Assembly: GCA_005884575.1 (NCBI GenBank)
Contig: VAWW01000068.1
Coordinates: forward strand, 1 to 32,769
Reading direction: 5' to 3'
Length of the DNA: 32,769 bases
Source: Actinomycetota bacterium
Lineage (GTDB): Bacteria; Actinomycetota; Thermoleophilia; Gaiellales; Gaiellaceae
The position numbers and the translations under genes are program-made. Of this stretch, positions 1-8,155 are shown in pieces (the first letter of the stretch is position 1; the number at the start of each line of letters is the position of its first letter). The notes under the pieces were generated by a model. That model was given only the letters and a program-made list of their open reading frames with translations. It was not told the DNA's origin and did no database searches.

Positions 1-48
1 CTCGCGGTCCGCAAGGCGTTCGTCCCGAGCGACGCCTCGGCTTCGTAA
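1..48 (+). CDS. 3' end of an unidentified upstream gene (partial)
   Basis: Frame 1 is open from the window edge to a TAA at 46-48, giving a 15-residue C-terminal tail (LAVRKAFVPSDASAS). It ends 9 bases before the next gene, so it probably belongs to the same plus-strand unit. The tail is too short to identify a family. Whether the frame is really coding is inferred from its position and direction only. Confidence 0.45.
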   Translation, partial: LAVRKAFVPSDASAS

Positions 49-57
49 GTTCGCGTC

Positions 58-1023
58 GTGCGCGCCGCCGTCCTCACCGATTACACGGCGCCGCCGCACG
101 TCGCAGAACGCGACGAGCCCACAGGCGGCGACGGCCGCGCGATCGTCGAGCTGCGCGCTGCTGCGCTCAATCCGGCCGACCTGGCGATCGCGTCGGGGAA
201 GTTCCCGGCGGGGAGCCCGCCGCTGCCCTACGTCCCGGGCATCGAGGGTCTCGGGACGGTCGTCAGCTCCCGCCGGTTCGGCGCTGGAACGCGGGTCTGG
301 GCCTCCGGCCGCGGTCTCGGCGTCGCGAGCGACGGCACGTTCGCGGAGCGATTCGCGGCGGCGGACGACGTGCTCGTCGAGGTGCCGGAGGGCGTCGGCG
401 ACGAGCTCGCCGCGGCGCTCGGCGTCGTCGGGCTCGCGGCGTGGATGCCGCTCTCGTGGCTCGTGCCGGTCCAGGCCGGAGAGAGCGTGCTCGTGCTCGG
501 CGCCACCGGCGCAGTCGGATCGATCGCCGTCCAGACCGCGAAGATCCTCGGTGCCGGGCGCGTCGTCGGGGCGGGGCGGAACGAGGCTCGGCTGCGACGC
601 GCGCAGGAGCTCGGCGCGGACGCGGTCGTCGCGCTGGACGGGGACGATCTGCAAGGCCGTCTGGCCGCGAGCTTCGACGGCGCGCCGCCGACGCTGATCT
701 TCGACGCGTTGTGGGGTCCCGCCGTCGAGGCGGCCGCCGCCGTGGCCGCGCCCGGCGCGCGGATCGCGCACGTCGGCCAGTCTGCGGGGCCGGCGGCGAC
801 GCTCGCGTCGGCGCACGTTCGCGGCAAGCAGCTCCGCATCCACGGCTACTCCAACTTCACGGTCCCGCAGGACGCGCTCGCGCAGGGCTACGGCGAGTTG
901 CTGGGTCACGCCGCCGCCGGGAAGATCTCGATCCGGACGGAGACGTTCGCGCTCGACCGGATCGCGGAGGCCTGGGCGCTGCAGCAGCGCGGGCCGGATG
1001 CGAAGCTCGTCGTCGTGGCTTGA
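58..1023 (+). CDS. Zinc-independent MDR oxidoreductase (quinone oxidoreductase-like)
   Basis: A 321-residue cytosolic NAD(P)H-dependent reductase or dehydrogenase of the medium-chain family. The N-terminal GroES-like domain covers about residues 1-125, with the typical AALNPADL stretch near 35-42. The Rossmann domain carries the nucleotide-binding loop GATGAVG at 148-154. I see no cysteine in the protein, so both the catalytic and the structural zinc sites of alcohol dehydrogenases are absent, as in quinone oxidoreductases. The start is GTG at 58, with no clear ribosome binding site. The TGA overlaps the ATG of the E2 gene, so the two are probably translationally coupled. Its substrate is unknown; position suggests a carbonyl or enone intermediate feeding the 2-oxoacid/acetoin-type dehydrogenase downstream. 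Confidence 0.85.
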   Translation: MRAAVLTDYTAPPHVAERDEPTGGDGRAIVELRAAALNPADLAIASGKFPAGSPPLPYVPGIEGLGTVVSSRRFGAGTRVWASGRGLGVASDGTFAERFAAADDVLVEVPEGVGDELAAALGVVGLAAWMPLSWLVPVQAGESVLVLGATGAVGSIAVQTAKILGAGRVVGAGRNEARLRRAQELGADAVVALDGDDLQGRLAASFDGAPPTLIFDALWGPAVEAAAAVAAPGARIAHVGQSAGPAATLASAHVRGKQLRIHGYSNFTVPQDALAQGYGELLGHAAAGKISIRTETFALDRIAEAWALQQRGPDAKLVVVA

Positions 1024-2270
1024 TGCCGGAACAGCCCGTGATCATGCCCAAGCTCGGTGCGTACACAGAGGATGTGCTACTGAGCGAATGGCTCGTCGCG
1101 GAAGGAGCCGAAGTCGCCGCGGGGGACGTGGTCTTCGCGCTCGAGACCGACAAGACGACGGCCGAGGTGGAGGCAGAGTCGGGCGGGTGGCTGCACCGGA
1201 TCGTCGAGGCCGGCGAGAAGGTGGCGATCGGAGCGCGCGTCGGCGTGATCGTCTCGACACGCGCGGAATACGAGACGCTGCTCGCCGGGGCCGACGACGG
1301 CAATCCGTTCCTCGGCTACATCGGCGGGGGCGGAGGCGCCGCCGTCCGCGGGGCCGTCGCATCGCAGCCCGCCACGGGCGCTCCCGGGGCGGCCCCGCCG
1401 CGGGCCGTCGCGGGACCTCTCGTCTCGCCGCGCGCGCGGCGGCTGCTCGTCGACGCGGGCTTCTCCCTCGAAGACGCGGAGGCGATCGCCGGCTCGGGCC
1501 CCGGCGGGCGGATCGTCGACCGTGACGTCGCGGCGTGGATCGAGACGCACGCATCCTCGCCCGCACCGGCGCCGGCCGACGGCCTCTCCGTCTCGAGCAG
1601 GATCCCGCTGCGCGGACGGCGTGGCACGATCGCGCAGCGCATGGTCTCCAGCCTCCAGACGGCGGCGCAGCTGACCTCGGTGCTCGAGATCGACGTCGCG
1701 CCGCTCGTCGAGCTACGGCGGCAGCTGAACGACGCCGGCGCGGAACCGCGGGTCGGCGTCACATCGATCGTCGCGAAGCTCGCCGCGGCCGCGCTGCGCG
1801 AGCATCCGCTGCTCAACTCGCGCGTGACCGGAGACGAGATCGAGGTGCTCGGCGAGGTGAACATCGCCGTCGCCGTCGACACGCCGGACGGGGTCGTCGC
1901 GCCCGTGCTCCACCGCGCCGACACGCTCACCCTGGAGCAGATCAACGCGCGCATCAGCGAGCTCGCAGCGCGCACCCGGGCCGGCACTCTTACGCGCGAC
2001 GACGTCGCCGACGGGACGTTCACGCTCTCGAACGGCGGTGTCTACCCCGTTGACATCACGACGGCGATCCTCAACCCGCCGCAGAGCGCGTTGCTCTGGA
2101 TCGGGCGGATCCGCGACCGGCCGGTCGTCGTCGAGGGCGCGGTTGCCGTCCGTCCCGTGCTGCAGGCATGCCTGACGTACGACCATCGCGCAGTCGACGG
2201 TGGTCCCGCCGCCGCGTTCCTCGCGACGCTCGAGTCTCTCGTGACCGCGCTCCCGGATCTTCCCGCCTGA
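1023..2270 (+). CDS. Dihydrolipoamide acyltransferase (E2) of a 2-oxoacid/acetoin dehydrogenase complex
   Basis: A 415-residue E2 core protein that transfers an acyl group from lipoate to CoA. The single lipoyl domain spans about residues 3-80, with the lipoylated lysine K44 in ETDKTT. A flexible Gly/Ala/Pro linker follows, then a peripheral-subunit-binding domain at about 135-170 (SPRARRLLVDAGF), a second Ala/Pro linker and the catalytic domain from about 195. The active-site motif DHRAVDGG places the catalytic histidine at H388 and aspartate at D392. ATG 1023 overlaps the preceding TGA, and the next gene begins directly after the stop. Gene order E2, E1-alpha, E1-beta is unusual, since E2 generally follows the E1 genes. 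Acyl specificity (acetyl, branched-chain or other) cannot be read from the sequence. Confidence 0.93.
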   Translation: MPEQPVIMPKLGAYTEDVLLSEWLVAEGAEVAAGDVVFALETDKTTAEVEAESGGWLHRIVEAGEKVAIGARVGVIVSTRAEYETLLAGADDGNPFLGYIGGGGGAAVRGAVASQPATGAPGAAPPRAVAGPLVSPRARRLLVDAGFSLEDAEAIAGSGPGGRIVDRDVAAWIETHASSPAPAPADGLSVSSRIPLRGRRGTIAQRMVSSLQTAAQLTSVLEIDVAPLVELRRQLNDAGAEPRVGVTSIVAKLAAAALREHPLLNSRVTGDEIEVLGEVNIAVAVDTPDGVVAPVLHRADTLTLEQINARISELAARTRAGTLTRDDVADGTFTLSNGGVYPVDITTAILNPPQSALLWIGRIRDRPVVVEGAVAVRPVLQACLTYDHRAVDGGPAAAFLATLESLVTALPDLPA

Positions 2271-3245
2271 ATGGACGTCAGCGCCGACACGCTGCGGTCG
2301 CTGCACCGGACGATGCTCACGATCCGCCTCTTCGAGCAGCGCGTCGCGCGCGAGTTCAGGACGGGCGAGATCCCCGGGTTCGTCCACATGTACATCGGCG
2401 AGGAGGCCGTCGCGGCGGGCATCTGCGCGAACCTGCGCGACGACGACTACGTCACGAGCACGCACCGCGGGCACGGGCACTGCATTGCGAAGGGCTGCGA
2501 GCTCGACGCGATGATGGCCGAGATCTACGGGCGCGAGGACGGGCTTTGCAAGGGCCGCGGCGGCTCCATGCACATCGCGGACTTCTCGCGCGGGATGCTC
2601 GGGGCCAACGCGATCGTCGGCGGGGGGATCGCGCTCGCGACCGGAGCCGGTCTCGCTGCGACCGTTCGCGGGACGGATCAGGTCGCCGTCGCGTTCTTCG
2701 GCGACGGCGCAGCGAACCAGGGTGTCCTGCACGAGAGCCTCAACCTGGCGGCGATCTGGCGGTTGCCGGTCATCTACGTTTGCGAGAACAACGGCTTCGC
2801 CGAGTCGACGCCGGCTGCCTACGCGACCAGCGTCGCCGATGTGGCCTCGCGCGCCGCCGGCTACGGGATCCCGGGCACGATCGCCGACGGCCGCGACGTC
2901 CTCGAGGTGCTCGCGGCCGCTCGGGACGCCGTCGCGCGCGCCCGGGCCGGCGAAGGCCCGACGCTCCTCGAGGTGAAGACCTACCGCTTCATGGGCCACT
3001 TCGAGGGCGACCCGGAGAAGTACCGTGACGACGAGGAGCGGAAGGAGCTGACGGCGAACGACGCGCTCGGCTCGCTCGAGGCGCGGATCCTCGCCGACGG
3101 CCACGCGTCGGAAGCCGATCTCGACGCCTTGCGAGGCGAGATCGAGGCGGCCGTCGATCACGCCGTCGAGTTCGCGCGCGCGAGCGCGTTCCCCGATCCG
3201 TCGACGATCGAGCGCTACGTGTACCCGGAACAGGTCGCCCAGTGA
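2271..3245 (+). CDS. Thiamine-diphosphate-dependent dehydrogenase E1, alpha subunit (AcoA/PdhA-like)
   Basis: A 324-residue E1-alpha that binds thiamine diphosphate at the interface with E1-beta and decarboxylates or cleaves the substrate. The ThDP motif is clear: GDG at 144-146 followed by NN at 173-174. STHRGHGH near residues 63-70 and GRGGSMH near 99-105 are typical of the AcoA/PdhA branch. The length matches acetoin dehydrogenase alpha (about 320-330) better than long branched-chain E1-alpha proteins. ATG 2271 abuts the E2 stop codon without a separate ribosome binding site, implying coupling. Known AcoAB complexes split acetoin into acetaldehyde and acetyl-lipoate. The substrate could equally be pyruvate or another 2-oxo acid, so no gene symbol is given. 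Confidence 0.93.
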   Translation: MDVSADTLRSLHRTMLTIRLFEQRVAREFRTGEIPGFVHMYIGEEAVAAGICANLRDDDYVTSTHRGHGHCIAKGCELDAMMAEIYGREDGLCKGRGGSMHIADFSRGMLGANAIVGGGIALATGAGLAATVRGTDQVAVAFFGDGAANQGVLHESLNLAAIWRLPVIYVCENNGFAESTPAAYATSVADVASRAAGYGIPGTIADGRDVLEVLAAARDAVARARAGEGPTLLEVKTYRFMGHFEGDPEKYRDDEERKELTANDALGSLEARILADGHASEADLDALRGEIEAAVDHAVEFARASAFPDPSTIERYVYPEQVAQ

Positions 3246-3256
3246 AGGGGCACTAG

Positions 3257-4276
3257 ATGGCCGTGGCGACCGAGCGCTCGCTCTCGATGGTCAACGCGGT
3301 CGGCGAGGCCATGCGCCAGGCGATGGAGGCGGACCCGACCGTGATCGTGATGGGCGAGGACGTCGTCGGCGGCGCTGGCCGCGGCGGTTCGAAGGAGAAC
3401 GCGATGGGCGGATCCTTCGGCGCGACGAAGAGCCTCTACCCGCTCTTCGGCGGGACGCGCGTCCGCGACACGCCGATCTCCGAGGCCGGGTTCGTCGGCG
3501 CGGGCGTCGGCGCGGCCGCGGCGGGGCTGCGTCCGGTGGTCGACGCGATGTGGGCCGACTTCACGGGCCTCGCGTTCGACCAGATCTACAACCAGGCCGG
3601 GAAGATGTCGTACATGTTCGGCGGCCAGGTGCGGCTGCCGTTGACGATCCGCGTCGCGATGGGCTCGGGGCTGAGCGCGGCCGCGCAGCACTCCGGCACG
3701 CTTTACGCGATCTACACCCATTTGCCCGGGATCAAGGTGGTCGTCCCGTCGACGCCGTACGACGCGAAGGGACTGCTGCTCGAGGCGATCTTCGACGACA
3801 GCCCCGTGCTCTTCTTCGAGCACCTGAAGCTGTACGTCGCCAAGGGCCCGGTGCCGCAGGACCCGTACCGGATCCCACTCGGGGTCGCGGAGGTTCGGCG
3901 GGCCGGCAGCGACGTCACGATCGTTGCGATCGCGGCGATGGTCGGACGCGCGCTCGAGGCGGCGGAGCTGCTCGCCGGCGAAGGGATCAGCGTGGAGGTG
4001 ATCGATCCGCGGACGCTGTCGCCGCTCGACGAGGAGACGATCCTCGGCTCGGTCGAGAGGACCGGCGGCCTCGTGGTCGTCGACGAAAGCCCGCCGCACT
4101 GCAGCGTCGCCTCGGAGATCGCCGCCGTCGTCGGCGAGAAGGCCTTCGACTCGCTGAACGGGCCCGTGCGGCGGGTGACGGCGCCGCACACGCCGGTGCC
4201 GTTCTCGCCCTCGCTCGAGGAGGCCTACGCGCCGTCGGTGCAGGCGATCGTCGATGCCGTCCGCACGATCTGCTGA
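3257..4276 (+). CDS. Thiamine-diphosphate-dependent dehydrogenase E1, beta subunit (AcoB/PdhB-like)
   Basis: A 339-residue transketolase-like E1-beta. The pyrimidine-binding domain contains GEDVVGG near residues 34-40 and TPISEAGFVGAGVG, whose glutamate E76 is the expected ThDP-activating residue. The C-terminal transketolase domain starts at about 215. The start is ATG 3257, preceded by a good ribosome binding site (GAAGGGG, 3244-3250). It forms the heterotetramer with the E1-alpha just upstream. No dihydrolipoamide dehydrogenase (E3) follows, so E3 must be encoded elsewhere. Behind this gene is a 33-base gap holding an AT-rich palindrome, so transcription may restart before the hydrolase-cupin gene. 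Confidence 0.93.
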   Translation: MAVATERSLSMVNAVGEAMRQAMEADPTVIVMGEDVVGGAGRGGSKENAMGGSFGATKSLYPLFGGTRVRDTPISEAGFVGAGVGAAAAGLRPVVDAMWADFTGLAFDQIYNQAGKMSYMFGGQVRLPLTIRVAMGSGLSAAAQHSGTLYAIYTHLPGIKVVVPSTPYDAKGLLLEAIFDDSPVLFFEHLKLYVAKGPVPQDPYRIPLGVAEVRRAGSDVTIVAIAAMVGRALEAAELLAGEGISVEVIDPRTLSPLDEETILGSVERTGGLVVVDESPPHCSVASEIAAVVGEKAFDSLNGPVRRVTAPHTPVPFSPSLEEAYAPSVQAIVDAVRTIC

Positions 4277-4287
4277 CAGCCGTGCGT

Positions 4288-4300
4288 TTATAGGATATAG
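4288..4300. promoter_or_regulatory. AT-rich palindrome, site 1 of 4 (TTATA GGA TATAG)
   Basis: A 13-bp near-perfect inverted repeat in a very GC-rich background. It ends 9 bases before the ATG of the hydrolase-cupin gene and abuts its ribosome binding site (AGGTGG, 4301-4306). It matches three other sites in the window at 15674, 23169 and 26071. It may be an operator, a -10 element, or both. Confidence 0.55.
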
Positions 4301-4309
4301 AGGTGGTCC

Positions 4310-5509
4310 ATGAGTAGAGCCGAAGTGATCGACCGGCGCGTGGTCGTCGACTCGTGCGACTTCCGCGTCGAGGTGGTCGGAGAGGGGATTCCCGTCGTGC
4401 TGCTTCACGGGCTGGGTGCGTCGAGCGTGCTCTGGCACCGCGTGCGCGACGGCCTCGCTCCCGGTTATCAGGTCGTCCTCGTCGATCTGCGCGGCGCCGG
4501 CGAGACGCGGGAGATCGACCGGAAGGAGCTCTCGCTCGAGACCTGGGCGGGCGACCTCGCGGAGCTCCTCGGCGCGCTCGGCATCGAGCGGCCGGTCCTC
4601 GTCGGCCATTCGCTCGGTGCGAGCGTCGCCCTCAAGTACGCGTTGTCCCGCCCGGACGACGTGCGCGCGCTCGTGCTGATCGCCGCCGACGCGAATCTCT
4701 CCAACGTCGGGCCGCGGATGTTGAAGGCGGCGGGGCTGATCGGCGACGTCGGCCTGCCGGACTGGATCGACGAGCACTGGTCGAAGAACCCGCCGTTCTC
4801 CGCCGCGTCGCTCGCCCGCGAGCCCGAGCTGCTCGACGAGTACCGCTCGATGCTGCTCCTGAACGATCCGGACGACTACGTGCGACAGTGTCTCGCGGTC
4901 GCCCAGGCCGAGGATCTCTCCGGCCGGCTCGGAGAGGTTCGCCGGCCCGCGCTCGTGATCGTCGGCGGCGACGACGACCGCACGCTCCCAGAGCACGGGC
5001 GCGCGCTCGCCGCCCGTCTCGCCGACGGCCGCATGCTCGAGATGCCGGACGTGGGGCACACGCTGCCGCTCGAAGCCTCCGACGAGGTCGTCGCCGCGGT
5101 GCGCTCGTTCCTCGACGAGGTGCTCGCCGGCGCGGGCGTCCTGCGTGCGGAGACGACGCCGAGGAACTCGACGGAAGGGCCATTCGGCCATCTCGACGTG
5201 CGCTTCGTCGTCGGGGCGCACACCGGGGCATCCCTGATCGCGTTCGGACAGTCCACCTATCCGAGCGGCGCCACGCACGAGAACCACCGGCACCCGAACG
5301 CCGAGGAGGTCGTGATGGTCGTCGAGGGCCGCGGGACACAGATCGTCGGCGACGAGGCGCTCGACCTGGGACCCGGAGACATCTGCTTCATCCCACGCAA
5401 CGCGCCGCATCGCATCACCGGCGTCTCCGACGAGGACCTCGTGATCCTCTGGGCGTTCGGCGGCGCGGCGAGCATCGAGCAGGCGGGCTACGTCCCGCTA
5501 CCGGACTAG
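4310..5509 (+). CDS. Alpha/beta hydrolase fused to a C-terminal cupin domain
   Basis: A 399-residue two-domain protein. Residues 1 to about 275 form an alpha/beta hydrolase: oxyanion loop HGLG near 29-32, nucleophile elbow GHSLG with S101, probable acid D222 in GGDDDRT, and histidine H250 in DVGHT. It resembles PcaD-type enol-lactonases. Residues about 285-395 are a cupin. Motif 1 has H326, H328 and E332, and motif 2 has H367, giving a full metal site. One reading frame runs through both domains. ATG 4310 follows AGGTGG at 4301-4306. Some acetoin dehydrogenase E2 proteins carry an alpha/beta hydrolase domain; here the hydrolase is separate from E2 and joined to a cupin. Sequential hydrolysis and metal-dependent isomerisation or oxidation of one intermediate is plausible but inferred. 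The substrate is unknown. Confidence 0.9.
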   Translation: MSRAEVIDRRVVVDSCDFRVEVVGEGIPVVLLHGLGASSVLWHRVRDGLAPGYQVVLVDLRGAGETREIDRKELSLETWAGDLAELLGALGIERPVLVGHSLGASVALKYALSRPDDVRALVLIAADANLSNVGPRMLKAAGLIGDVGLPDWIDEHWSKNPPFSAASLAREPELLDEYRSMLLLNDPDDYVRQCLAVAQAEDLSGRLGEVRRPALVIVGGDDDRTLPEHGRALAARLADGRMLEMPDVGHTLPLEASDEVVAAVRSFLDEVLAGAGVLRAETTPRNSTEGPFGHLDVRFVVGAHTGASLIAFGQSTYPSGATHENHRHPNAEEVVMVVEGRGTQIVGDEALDLGPGDICFIPRNAPHRITGVSDEDLVILWAFGGAASIEQAGYVPLPD

Positions 5510-5524
5510 ACGAGAGGAGCCGCG

Positions 5525-6427
5525 ATGAGCAACGTCAGGACAGACCCGCTGACACCGGAGGAGATTGCCGAGTACAACGAGCGCGGCTTCCTGCTGCCGA
5601 TCCGCGTTCTCGACGACGAGCAGGTCGAGACGGCGCGCGACGCGCTCGAGGAGCATCTCGCGGGCGGGCGCGAATCGAAGACGTACGAGCTCACCGATCC
5701 GATCATCGAGAGCGACCAGGGCAAGGCGACCGTCGGGGCGGGCGCGGCGAGCGCTGTGGCCGAGAAGGCGGAGGTCGAGCGGAAGCCGCACTCGGTGCCG
5801 TTCCTCTTCAATCTGTGGGAGCGCGACGAGCGCTTCTGGAGCATCGTCTCCAACCCCGTGATCGCCGGGATGGCGCGTCAGCTGCTCGGCTCGGACGACG
5901 TCGTCCTGATGGAGGACGGCGCAGTCGTGAAGAAGCCGACCGTAGGCGGCAAGCTCGCCTGGCATCAGGACTACGCGTACTGGCCGCTCGCGACGCCGAC
6001 CGCCGTCACGTGCTGGATTGCGCTCGACGACGCCAACTCGGCGAACGGCGCGATGATGGTTGCGGAGGGCTCGCACAAGCTCGGCGAGAAGCTCCCGGTC
6101 GAGTTCGGCGACGGCAGCTCGTTCATGCACGACGAGCGGCCGGGTATCGGTGAGGTGACAACGCCGGAGGTGGCCGGGCTCGAGGCCGTCGGGTACGAGT
6201 TGAAGGCCGGTGAGTGCGGCTTCCACCACGCACTGCTCTGGCACGCATCCGGGCCGAACACGAGCCCGAACCCGCGCCGCGGCTTCATCCCGCGCTACGT
6301 CGCCGGCGGCACGACCTGGCTCGGCGCGCAGCGGTTCCCGTACAACTACACCGACGAGGAGCTCGAGTGCGCGCCCGGCGAGCCGATCCACGGTCCGCAC
6401 TTCCCGCGCATCGCTACGGCGTTCTAA
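5525..6427 (+). CDS. Phytanoyl-CoA dioxygenase (PhyH) family Fe(II)/2-oxoglutarate oxygenase
   Basis: A 300-residue cytosolic oxygenase. The iron-binding facial triad is visible: H147 and D149 in WHQDYAYW, and the distal H240 in WHASGPN. The following NPRRGF arginine (about residue 251) is the likely 2-oxoglutarate anchor. Family members hydroxylate small molecules using O2 and 2-oxoglutarate; the substrate here is not predictable. ATG 5525 is preceded by GAGAGGAG at 5512-5519, and the gene lies 15 bases after the hydrolase-cupin gene, so the two are likely co-transcribed. Its TAA overlaps the stop codon of the convergent NodB-fold gene by 4 bases (6424-6427), leaving no room for a conventional terminator between them. 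Confidence 0.92.
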   Translation: MSNVRTDPLTPEEIAEYNERGFLLPIRVLDDEQVETARDALEEHLAGGRESKTYELTDPIIESDQGKATVGAGAASAVAEKAEVERKPHSVPFLFNLWERDERFWSIVSNPVIAGMARQLLGSDDVVLMEDGAVVKKPTVGGKLAWHQDYAYWPLATPTAVTCWIALDDANSANGAMMVAEGSHKLGEKLPVEFGDGSSFMHDERPGIGEVTTPEVAGLEAVGYELKAGECGFHHALLWHASGPNTSPNPRRGFIPRYVAGGTTWLGAQRFPYNYTDEELECAPGEPIHGPHFPRIATAF

Positions 6428-7287
6428 CCGCCGGTGACGCGGCGCCAGTAGTCCGTGTATGTCGTGACCTCGACTCCGCGGTCGCGCGCGTAGCGAAGGA
6501 AGCCGCGCAGCCACTCGACGCGGCGCTCGTCGGACGCGAGCATCACCCAGTCGTGGAAGCAGGCGCCGTAGACGAGGTCGTTCTCCGCGACCTCGTCCAC
6601 GGCACCCTTCAACGCCTCGAGCAGCGCCGGGCCGGTGTCGTAGCCGTGGGAGTCGAACCAGACGACGTCGAGCCAGAACTGGAAGGGAACCTCGAGGACG
6701 TCCGGGTAGCCCTCTTCCTCGTAGGCGAACGGCTGCACCCACGGCGTGGGGTTTCCGTTCTGCTCGTTGCGCCCCCAGGAGGTGACGTACTTCAGGCCCG
6801 CGCCGCGGACGATCTCGAGCAGGTCGGGCCGGTCGCGAAGGCCGCGGTAGTACCCGAACGGCGTACGCAGCCCGACGCACTCGTGACCGAGATGGTCGCG
6901 GATCAGCCGCGACGTGACCGCGAGCTCCTCCCGCAGCGCTTCGGGCGGCGCGGCCGGAATCCTCGCGAGCACTCCGGGCACCGGCGCGTACTCGATGTCC
7001 TTGAAGGGGACGTGACTGAACGTGTGCTGCTGCACGTCGAACAGACCGCTCGCCTTCGCCGCGCGGACCGGCTCGAGCGCGTGCAGCAGCGTGCGGCCGC
7101 AGACGAACAAGGTCGCCGGGACGCCGACGTCGGTATGGACGTCGGTCAGGAGCTCGAGCGCGCGTCCGCACGTCTCGGCGTCCAGCGCCAGCGACAGCAG
7201 GTGGAAGTTCTCGCTCTCGGACATCAGCGCGAGCGCCTCGCCGACCGCGGCCGTCTCGGTGTCGTACCCCACAAGGATGGTCCCCAC
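6424..7287 (-). CDS. NodB-fold hydrolase (polysaccharide deacetylase/cyclic imidase-like), copy 1
   Basis: A 287-residue metal-dependent hydrolase of carbohydrate esterase family 4 type. The YDTE motif supplies D9, and QQHTFSH supplies the metal ligands H88 and H92. R141 lies in RTPFGYYRG, and the C-terminal CFHDW motif has H245. There is no signal peptide, so it acts in the cytoplasm, which argues against a cell-wall polysaccharide substrate. Known cytoplasmic relatives include PuuE allantoinase and a Pseudomonas cyclic imide hydrolase; by analogy it may open a ring or cleave an amide. The start is GTG 7287, with GGAGAGGAG some 13 bases upstream. It follows the minus-strand SDR gene by 34 bases. 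A close paralogue lies at 22260-23132. Confidence 0.85.
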   Translation of the reverse strand: MGTILVGYDTETAAVGEALALMSESENFHLLSLALDAETCGRALELLTDVHTDVGVPATLFVCGRTLLHALEPVRAAKASGLFDVQQHTFSHVPFKDIEYAPVPGVLARIPAAPPEALREELAVTSRLIRDHLGHECVGLRTPFGYYRGLRDRPDLLEIVRGAGLKYVTSWGRNEQNGNPTPWVQPFAYEEEGYPDVLEVPFQFWLDVVWFDSHGYDTGPALLEALKGAVDEVAENDLVYGACFHDWVMLASDERRVEWLRGFLRYARDRGVEVTTYTDYWRRVTGG

Positions 7288-7321
7288 GGTCTGCAGCTCC
7301 TCTCCGACGGTCGCCGACTCG

Positions 7322-8098
7322 CTACCTGGCGAGCAGGCCGCCGTCCACGGTGTACGACGATCCGGTGACGAACGACGCGTCGTCGGAGGCGAGGAACGCG
7401 ACGACCGCCGCGACCTCCTCCGGCCGGCCCATGCGGCCGAGCGGATGCGCCGCCACGACCTCGCGCTCGGCGGCCTCTGGGTCGTCGTGACCGTCGATGT
7501 AGACGCGGACCTGCTCGGTCTCGATGAAGCCCGGCGCGACGCAGTTGACGCGGATCCCGTCGCGCGCGTAGTCGAGAGCCATCTGACGAGTCAGCGCGTG
7601 CACCGCGCCCTTCGACGCGCAGTACGCGGCGTCGTTTGCGAAGCCGACGCGCGCGGCGACGGAGCCGACGTTGACGATCGCTCCGCCCCCCGCCGCGACG
7701 AGGTGTGGGATCGCCGCGCGGCAACAGCCGAAGATCGCCCAGACGTTCGTGTCGAGGACGAGATCGTAGTCGCTGCGCGTGGTCTCGGTGACGGGCCGGA
7801 GCAGGCCCACGCCTGCGTTGTTGCAGAGGACGTCGAGCCGGCCGAACCTTTCGACGGTCGCGTCGACGAGGCGTGCGCAGGCGGTCTCGTCGCGCACGTC
7901 GGCGGGCACGAACGCGACCTCCCGGCCCGCCGCGGTCAGCCTCCGCGCGAGCTCCTCGCCCTCCTCTCCCGTCCGCTGCGACGCTACGACCCGCGCGCCT
8001 TCGGCCGCGAGGCGCTCGACGATCGCCCGGCCGATCCCGCGCCCGGAGCCGGTGACAAGGGCGACTTTCCCGTCCAGGCGTGAAGTTTGAGCGAGCAC
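7322..8098 (-). CDS. Short-chain dehydrogenase/reductase (classical SDR)
   Basis: A 258-residue NAD(P)-dependent oxidoreductase. The cofactor motif TGSGRGIG is at 16-23 and NNAG at 93-96. The catalytic residues are S146, Y159 and K163 (YCASK). The C terminus ends in the usual VDGG tail. The open frame extends far upstream, but GTG 8098 is chosen because the SDR fold begins within 10 residues of it. No good ribosome binding site precedes this GTG. A TATCAT hexamer, possibly a -10 box, sits 12 bases upstream, which would give a very short leader. It is the first gene of a two-gene minus operon with the NodB-fold hydrolase and is divergent from the DapA-like gene. Confidence 0.88.
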   Translation of the reverse strand: MLAQTSRLDGKVALVTGSGRGIGRAIVERLAAEGARVVASQRTGEEGEELARRLTAAGREVAFVPADVRDETACARLVDATVERFGRLDVLCNNAGVGLLRPVTETTRSDYDLVLDTNVWAIFGCCRAAIPHLVAAGGGAIVNVGSVAARVGFANDAAYCASKGAVHALTRQMALDYARDGIRVNCVAPGFIETEQVRVYIDGHDDPEAAEREVVAAHPLGRMGRPEEVAAVVAFLASDDASFVTGSSYTVDGGLLAR

Positions 8099-8113
8099 TC
8101 GTAATCTCGGATG

Positions 8114-8128
8114 ATATGCTAGTCGTAT
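8114..8128. promoter_or_regulatory. Imperfect palindrome in the divergent SDR/DapA-like intergenic region
   Basis: The 57-base region 8099-8155 separates two divergent operons. It contains ATATG-N5-CGTAT, in which four of five arm pairs match. It lies upstream of the gene pair containing the GntR regulator, so it is a candidate autoregulatory site. It only loosely resembles the TTATA-N3-TATAR sites elsewhere. The role is inferred. Confidence 0.3.
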
Positions 8129-8155
8129 TCTGACCTTCAACGCAGGGGGTCGACG

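Noticed and set aside
3215-5410. Long open frame on the minus strand (about 730 codons) antisense to the E1-beta and hydrolase-cupin genes
   Set aside because: It is a codon-bias shadow of GC-rich plus-strand genes; its translation is Arg/Asp/Val-rich and shows no recognisable domain.
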